The notes under the pieces are model-generated. The model was not told the origin of the DNA and searched no databases. It was given only the letters and a program-made list of their open reading frames with translations. Positions 33,876 to 36,897 of a stretch of DNA of 36,897 bases are shown here, piece by piece. The translations under genes and the position numbers were made by a program. The stretch is from Flaviaestuariibacter sp. Lineage in GTDB: Bacteria > Bacteroidota > Bacteroidia > Chitinophagales > Chitinophagaceae. Within the stretch, counting starts at the first letter, position 1; every line of letters starts with the position of its first letter. The DNA is taken from positions 1-36,897 of the forward strand of contig JAOQAI010000012.1 in the NCBI GenBank assembly GCA_025963645.1, given 5' to 3'.

Positions 33876-34361
33876 TTATCCTGCCCATCCTTCACGATCC
33901 AGGCTGCGGTATTGAATGGCTTCTGCCAGATGTTCTACTTTGATGGCTTCGCTTTGTGACAGGTCGGCTACTGTACGCGACACTTTTAATATCCGGTCGT
34001 ATGCACGGGCTGACAGGTTCAGTTTTTCCATTGCCACTTTTATCAGGTTTTGTCCCGCTGTAGGCAACACACAAATTTCTTTTAACTGTTTGCTGCTCAT
34101 TTGCGCATTGCAATAAATGCCAGGCATCTCTTTATAGCGCTCCGCCTGCATTTCCCTTGCTTTCATCACCCGTTCGCGGATTGACGACGAAGGCTCCTGT
34201 TGCTTGTCCGTTGAGAGTTCGCTGAATGGTACAGGAGTGACTTCCACATGCAGGTCAATTCGGTCAAGCAGTGGTCCAGATATCTTGTTCAGGTATTTTT
34301 GCACACCTCCCGGCGGACAAGTGCATTCGCGGTCGGGATGATTGTAAAACCCGCACGGGCA
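33876..34361 (-). pseudogene. comM: comM/yifB (Mg-chelatase-like AAA ATPase), C-terminal fragment
   Basis: ComM/YifB is a hexameric DNA helicase that helps integrate transformed DNA. Only about the last 160 of roughly 510 residues remain, starting at CPCGFYNHP. Conserved pieces are QKYLNKISGPLLDRIDLHVE, the LNLSARAYDRILKVSRT helix (sensor/C-terminal domain), and LAEAIQYRSLDR at the end. Upstream of CPCG, where intact proteins have an MNP-type sequence, the frame reads KKATQE and then unrelated residues. The ATPase core with Walker motifs is therefore missing. The 3' part shows no internal stop or frameshift, so the break looks recent or selection continues. The frame stays open to 34436, but those residues belong to the adjoining foreign DNA. 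Confidence 0.9.
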
Positions 34362-34369
34362 TTCCTGCG

Positions 34370-34621
34370 TTGCCTTTTTCCCAAGTCCGAAAAGTCGTTT
34401 CAAAGCCATTAGGGAGTAAATATATTCTGAATCCAATTACGATAGGGGACCAGCTACGCAATAAGCGCCTAGAGCTTGGACTCTTACAAAAAGACCTTGC
34501 CCTCCTTCTTGGAGTATGTGAAGACTCCATTACCTATTGGGAAAATAACCGAGTACTTCCTCACAGGAAGAACATCCCTAACATCTTACATTTTCTAAAC
34601 TCAAAAAACATAAAATCATGA
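34370..34621 (+). CDS. XRE-type helix-turn-helix protein, 5' end doubtful
   Basis: A short protein with a clear helix-turn-helix: IGDQLRNKRLELGLLQKDLA, then LLGVCEDSITYWENNR (about 40-55 from a possible TTG start at 34370). Such proteins regulate genes in many mobile elements and precede RadC-like genes. No ATG or credible start lies upstream; the in-frame reading continues back to GTG 34271 only as the antisense of the comM fragment. The recognisable HTH N-terminus begins within nine bases of the end of comM similarity, so the gene is either cut at its 5' end or starts at TTG 34370 (83 residues). Its stop overlaps the radC-like start (ATGA). Confidence 0.7.
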   Translation: MPFSQVRKVVSKPLGSKYILNPITIGDQLRNKRLELGLLQKDLALLLGVCEDSITYWENNRVLPHRKNIPNILHFLNSKNIKS

Positions 34622-35088
34622 CTGCACACGTGAAAGTTCTTCCATTGGGTAAAGTGTCTGAAATAGAGCTTACTTATACTCCAAAAGTCAAAAATTCAGA
34701 ACGTCCGGTTGTTCTCAATGCTGAAGGAGCAATTATTGTCTTCCAACAGAATTGGGAGATGGATAAGATTAACCTTCTAGAGCAGTTCAAGGTGTTATTC
34801 CTCAACAGAGCCCATAAAGTGTTAGGCATACTGCATTTGTCTTCCGGCGGAATTACAGGAACGGTTGCTGATGTACGCCTCATTTTTGCGGCTGCTATTA
34901 AGGCTAATGCAGTTTCCATAATCATTGCGCACAATCACCCTTCAGGTGTATTAAAACCAAGTTCAGTAGATATGGATATAACACAGAAAATTAAATCTGC
35001 TGGAAAAATTTTGGATGTTGCTCTGCTGGATCATTTAATTGTAAGTTCGGAAGGTTTCTATTCGTTTGCGGACGAAGGATTGCTTTAA
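34618..35088 (+). CDS. RadC-like JAB/MPN domain protein, short form
   Basis: A 156-residue protein corresponding to the C-terminal JAB domain of RadC. The metal-binding signature is present in AHNHPSGVLKPSSVDMDIT (residues about 102-120: H-x-H with later Ser and Asp), preceded by the typical GGITGTVADVRLIF. The N-terminal helix-hairpin-helix of full RadC is missing, as is usual for the copies carried by integrative elements and defence islands in Bacteroidetes. The role of these proteins is unknown; DNA repair activity of RadC itself is disputed. It is coupled to the HTH gene by ATGA overlap and closed by a strong terminator. Confidence 0.88.
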   Translation: MTAHVKVLPLGKVSEIELTYTPKVKNSERPVVLNAEGAIIVFQQNWEMDKINLLEQFKVLFLNRAHKVLGILHLSSGGITGTVADVRLIFAAAIKANAVSIIIAHNHPSGVLKPSSVDMDITQKIKSAGKILDVALLDHLIVSSEGFYSFADEGLL

Positions 35089-35110
35089 AGCCTGGAGACA
35101 GGCTTTTTTT
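35087..35110 (+). terminator. radC-like gene terminator
   Basis: AAAGCCTG (35087-35094) pairs with CAGGCTTT (35099-35106) around GAGA, followed by a T-run. The stem begins at the stop codon. It separates the HTH-RadC unit from the SEFIR gene. Confidence 0.88.
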
Positions 35111-35278
35111 GTTATTAAAGGGTATAAATACGCATTGCAGGACTTTATCATAAAGCCTTATTTTGTGAGTCAAGAAAAACATCTTTGTTTACCTGCATCT
35201 TGGAGTCTGATTATAGCTGCGGTACTCTTTATGATTTCAGTTTAAGCATATCTAGTAAATAACAATATAAGGGTTGTA

Positions 35279-35286
35279 TAACTTTA
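35279..35286 (+). promoter_or_regulatory. possible SEFIR gene promoter -7-like element
   Basis: TAACTTTA, one mismatch from TAnnTTTG, ends 5 bases before the preferred ATG at 35292. That is very short for a leader, so the promoter may instead lie further up in the AT-rich gap 35111-35291. Confidence 0.25.
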
Positions 35287-35291
35287 CAGCA

Positions 35292-36527
35292 ATGAAGCGT
35301 CCGACGGAGGTATTAAATCAGGAAAAAATATATAGGTTACTAGCAATTGATGCATGGGCTGCGATTATTAAGCTTCTGTCAGAACACCGAGAAGAAATTA
35401 AGCTATATGATCATCTTCATCATGCTATACGAACATTTGAAAATGTTTTCTTCAATAAAATTAGTGATTTAGTCAAGACGGATTCCGACATCTCACTTCA
35501 TCTTGAGCGTCTGTACTCTATACATACAGGTGGTTATTTTGAGCTACAAGATGTTCATTTTCAAAAGCTATTAGTTGAACTCATTCGTCACAGACCGCCC
35601 AAGGAGGCATATAATTATGCCCGACTTTTAAAGGATAAGGAATTAGCGGCCAAGATTTTGAATCAGGACGCTGGTGAAGGAAATGTGTCTACTCTATCCT
35701 CAATACCATTTAAAATTAATTTATCTGAATGGAATGAAATTTTCAACAGGATTTTCGCTGTTATAAATAACACCCAACATCCTGCAACTAGCATAAGTGG
35801 CTATAAGTTTATTCAATATGTCCATGAACTAGATGAATTTTTTCCGACCCTTGACCAATTTCTAGATGAACGTAAAGCTTCAGGACTGAGTTTGTCTAAA
35901 AAGAGCTACTTCTACGACATTTTCATGCATTTAGATGAGCGTAAGCGGTATTATTTGGCAGTGCGGATATTAGATGTATTAAAGCCGTTTGCGGCCGACA
36001 AGATGCACTCGGTAGAATACTTATTAGGCATGGTGCCAAGTAAACCTATAAATACTTCACATAACTCAGGACAGAAGCATAGTAAGACAATTGTATCTAT
36101 CACCTATGCTTGGGAAAGCGAAGCCCATAGAATTTGGGTGAAGACGTTAGCAAAAAGACTAGAGGATGAGGGTATTGAAGTTTTATATGATCAAAATCAA
36201 ATTCATTTAGGTTCCGCTCTTCAATATTCAATGGAACAATTTGTTGAGAAGGCAGATCGAGTATTAATTATATTTAGCCCATCATACAAAACCAAGGCTG
36301 ATCAGCGAAAAGGCGGAGCAGGGTACGAATATTCAATATTAAACACTGAATTGTACGAAGAGCAAATACTTCATAATAAATTCATTCCGATATTACGGTT
36401 GGGAAGTAGAAAGGAAAGCATTCCAACATTTATGCGTCAATATGTATATTTAGATATGAGTTCTGATAACTCCTTTGAGGAGAATTTTAAAACTTTATTA
36501 AGCGAAATTCAGAATTCGTTCAACTAG
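35292..36527 (+). CDS. SEFIR/TIR-domain protein with novel helical N-terminus, probable defence effector
   Basis: A 411-residue soluble protein from ATG 35292 (TTG 35274 would add six residues). Residues 1-260 are predicted mostly helical, rich in His, Leu and charged residues, and match no family I know. A short linker precedes the SEFIR domain at 265-411: strand VSITYAW, helix with WVKTLAKRLEDEGIEVLYDQ, then VEKADRVLIIFSPSYKTKAD, GGAGYE (Glu about 346, likely the catalytic Glu of NAD-cleaving members), and KFIPILRLGS. SEFIR/TIR proteins in bacteria act in anti-phage immunity, usually by NAD depletion. AT-rich, next to RadC-like and HTH genes at an island edge. Catalytic activity and trigger are inferred, not shown. 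Confidence 0.8.
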   Translation: MKRPTEVLNQEKIYRLLAIDAWAAIIKLLSEHREEIKLYDHLHHAIRTFENVFFNKISDLVKTDSDISLHLERLYSIHTGGYFELQDVHFQKLLVELIRHRPPKEAYNYARLLKDKELAAKILNQDAGEGNVSTLSSIPFKINLSEWNEIFNRIFAVINNTQHPATSISGYKFIQYVHELDEFFPTLDQFLDERKASGLSLSKKSYFYDIFMHLDERKRYYLAVRILDVLKPFAADKMHSVEYLLGMVPSKPINTSHNSGQKHSKTIVSITYAWESEAHRIWVKTLAKRLEDEGIEVLYDQNQIHLGSALQYSMEQFVEKADRVLIIFSPSYKTKADQRKGGAGYEYSILNTELYEEQILHNKFIPILRLGSRKESIPTFMRQYVYLDMSSDNSFEENFKTLLSEIQNSFN

Positions 36528-36598
36528 GCCATGAAACATCCAAACTAGATAAAGCATAGCATTATCACTGCTGGAATATTGGAATCGTAGGAGCAGCT

Positions 36599-36644
36599 AG
36601 GTATAAATACCTGTATATTAGCTTCAATATTGAAGTTATTTTTG
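36599..36644 (+). promoter_or_regulatory. promoter with two palindromes before a short ORF
   Basis: AGGTATAAATACCT (36599-36612) has two inverted 6-base arms, and CTTCAATATTGAAG (36622-36635) is a perfect 14-base palindrome. Immediately after it comes TATTTTTG (36637-36644), an exact -7 match, 22 bases before an ATG. Palindromes at this position are typical of operators for a dimeric repressor, possibly the HTH protein of this region. Confidence 0.5.
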
Positions 36645-36666
36645 CCGGTTCCAAATTACTTATTTC

Positions 36667-36789
36667 ATGAACCGAGAGGAAATTGCAGCACGTTCGCATG
36701 ATATTCAGACCAGTTTAGCAGGAAAAGTTGTACACGAGTTTGAAAGCTTACCGCAGATAGGTTTGATGGTATGTAAATCTTCAGCGTAA
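36667..36789 (+). CDS. short ORF of 40 codons, unknown
   Basis: ATG to TAA with 40 codons (begins MNREEIAARS, ends MVCKSSA). It follows an exact -7 box and two palindromes. No match to a known family is evident, and the peptide has a plausible amphipathic composition. It could be a leader, a small regulator or the remnant of a longer gene. Kept because of the promoter, not the protein. Confidence 0.35.
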   Translation: MNREEIAARSHDIQTSLAGKVVHEFESLPQIGLMVCKSSA

Positions 36790-36853
36790 AGTGTACCGTT
36801 AAGGTATTAATTTAAGAGAGTGTTTCTGATTATTCATTCTTAAACACTTTTAA

Positions 36854-36897
36854 ATGAAAAAGGACACAACAAAGCAAAGCACAGAGAACTTTGTAAA
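36854..36897 (+). CDS. start of a gene cut by the window edge
   Basis: ATG 36854 opens a frame (MKKDTTKQSTENFV) that runs off the window without a stop. The hydrophilic N-terminus is uninformative. It lies 64 bases after the short ORF on the same strand and may share its promoter. Too short to identify. Confidence 0.3.
   Translation, partial: MKKDTTKQSTENFV

Noticed and set aside
34340..34380. Tn7-like terminal inverted repeat or target duplication at the comM junction
   Set aside because: No recognisable end sequence is present and the other junction is outside the window, so a mechanism cannot be assigned.

Overview
This window looks like chromosomal DNA from a Bacteroidota bacterium, most likely family Chitinophagaceae. 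The evidence is promoters matching the Bacteroidetes -7 consensus TAnnTTTG, the absence of Shine-Dalgarno sequences, a surface protein with a gliding-motility/type IX secretion C-terminal domain, a TonB receptor with a carboxypeptidase-regulatory-like N-terminus, single-domain response regulator style, and intergenic repeats built from AT-rich words. No 16S is present, so the genus is not fixed.

Layout. The window opens with the 3' end of a 5S rRNA and its terminators (1-152). A leftward protein quality-control block follows (284-5028): a small protein, clpX, two tandem clpP genes and trigger factor. Next come tRNA-Leu(UAG) and a rightward block (5404-14120): bifunctional (p)ppGpp enzyme Rel, a 1096-aa SprB-repeat surface protein, purA, a very acidic small protein and pabB. 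A leftward block (14137-21229) carries a lytic transglycosylase, tatA, rplS, RNase Y, zapA, a coiled-coil protein and pheT. A 650-bp gap with DnaA-box-like sites separates pheT from the divergent dnaB. After dnaB lie a type II toxin-antitoxin pair coupled to rsmE, then a DUF808 membrane protein, pyrD, a secreted protein of unknown function, a thiolase, a CheY-like regulator, a TonB-dependent receptor and an ABC exporter. Up to about 33.9 kb the content is mostly housekeeping.

The right end (34.36-36.9 kb) is different. A comM/yifB gene is cut off inside its conserved CPCG motif. Within about 9 bp the sequence changes to an AT-rich accessory module: an XRE-type regulator lacking a normal start, a short RadC-like JAB protein overlapping it by ATGA, a 411-aa protein with a new-looking helical N-terminus and a C-terminal SEFIR/TIR domain, and then a palindrome-rich promoter with a 40-codon ORF and the start of another gene. 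I read this as the edge of an integrated island carrying a probable TIR/SEFIR anti-phage effector. This is the best candidate for an undescribed system here, but the other end of the island lies outside the window.

A second theme is small repeats. Several gaps hold inverted or tandem repeats made of short words (AAATGTA, GAACAAG, GAGTAGTGA). A related G/T-rich block lies in frame inside pyrD and adds about 25 residues to the enzyme.
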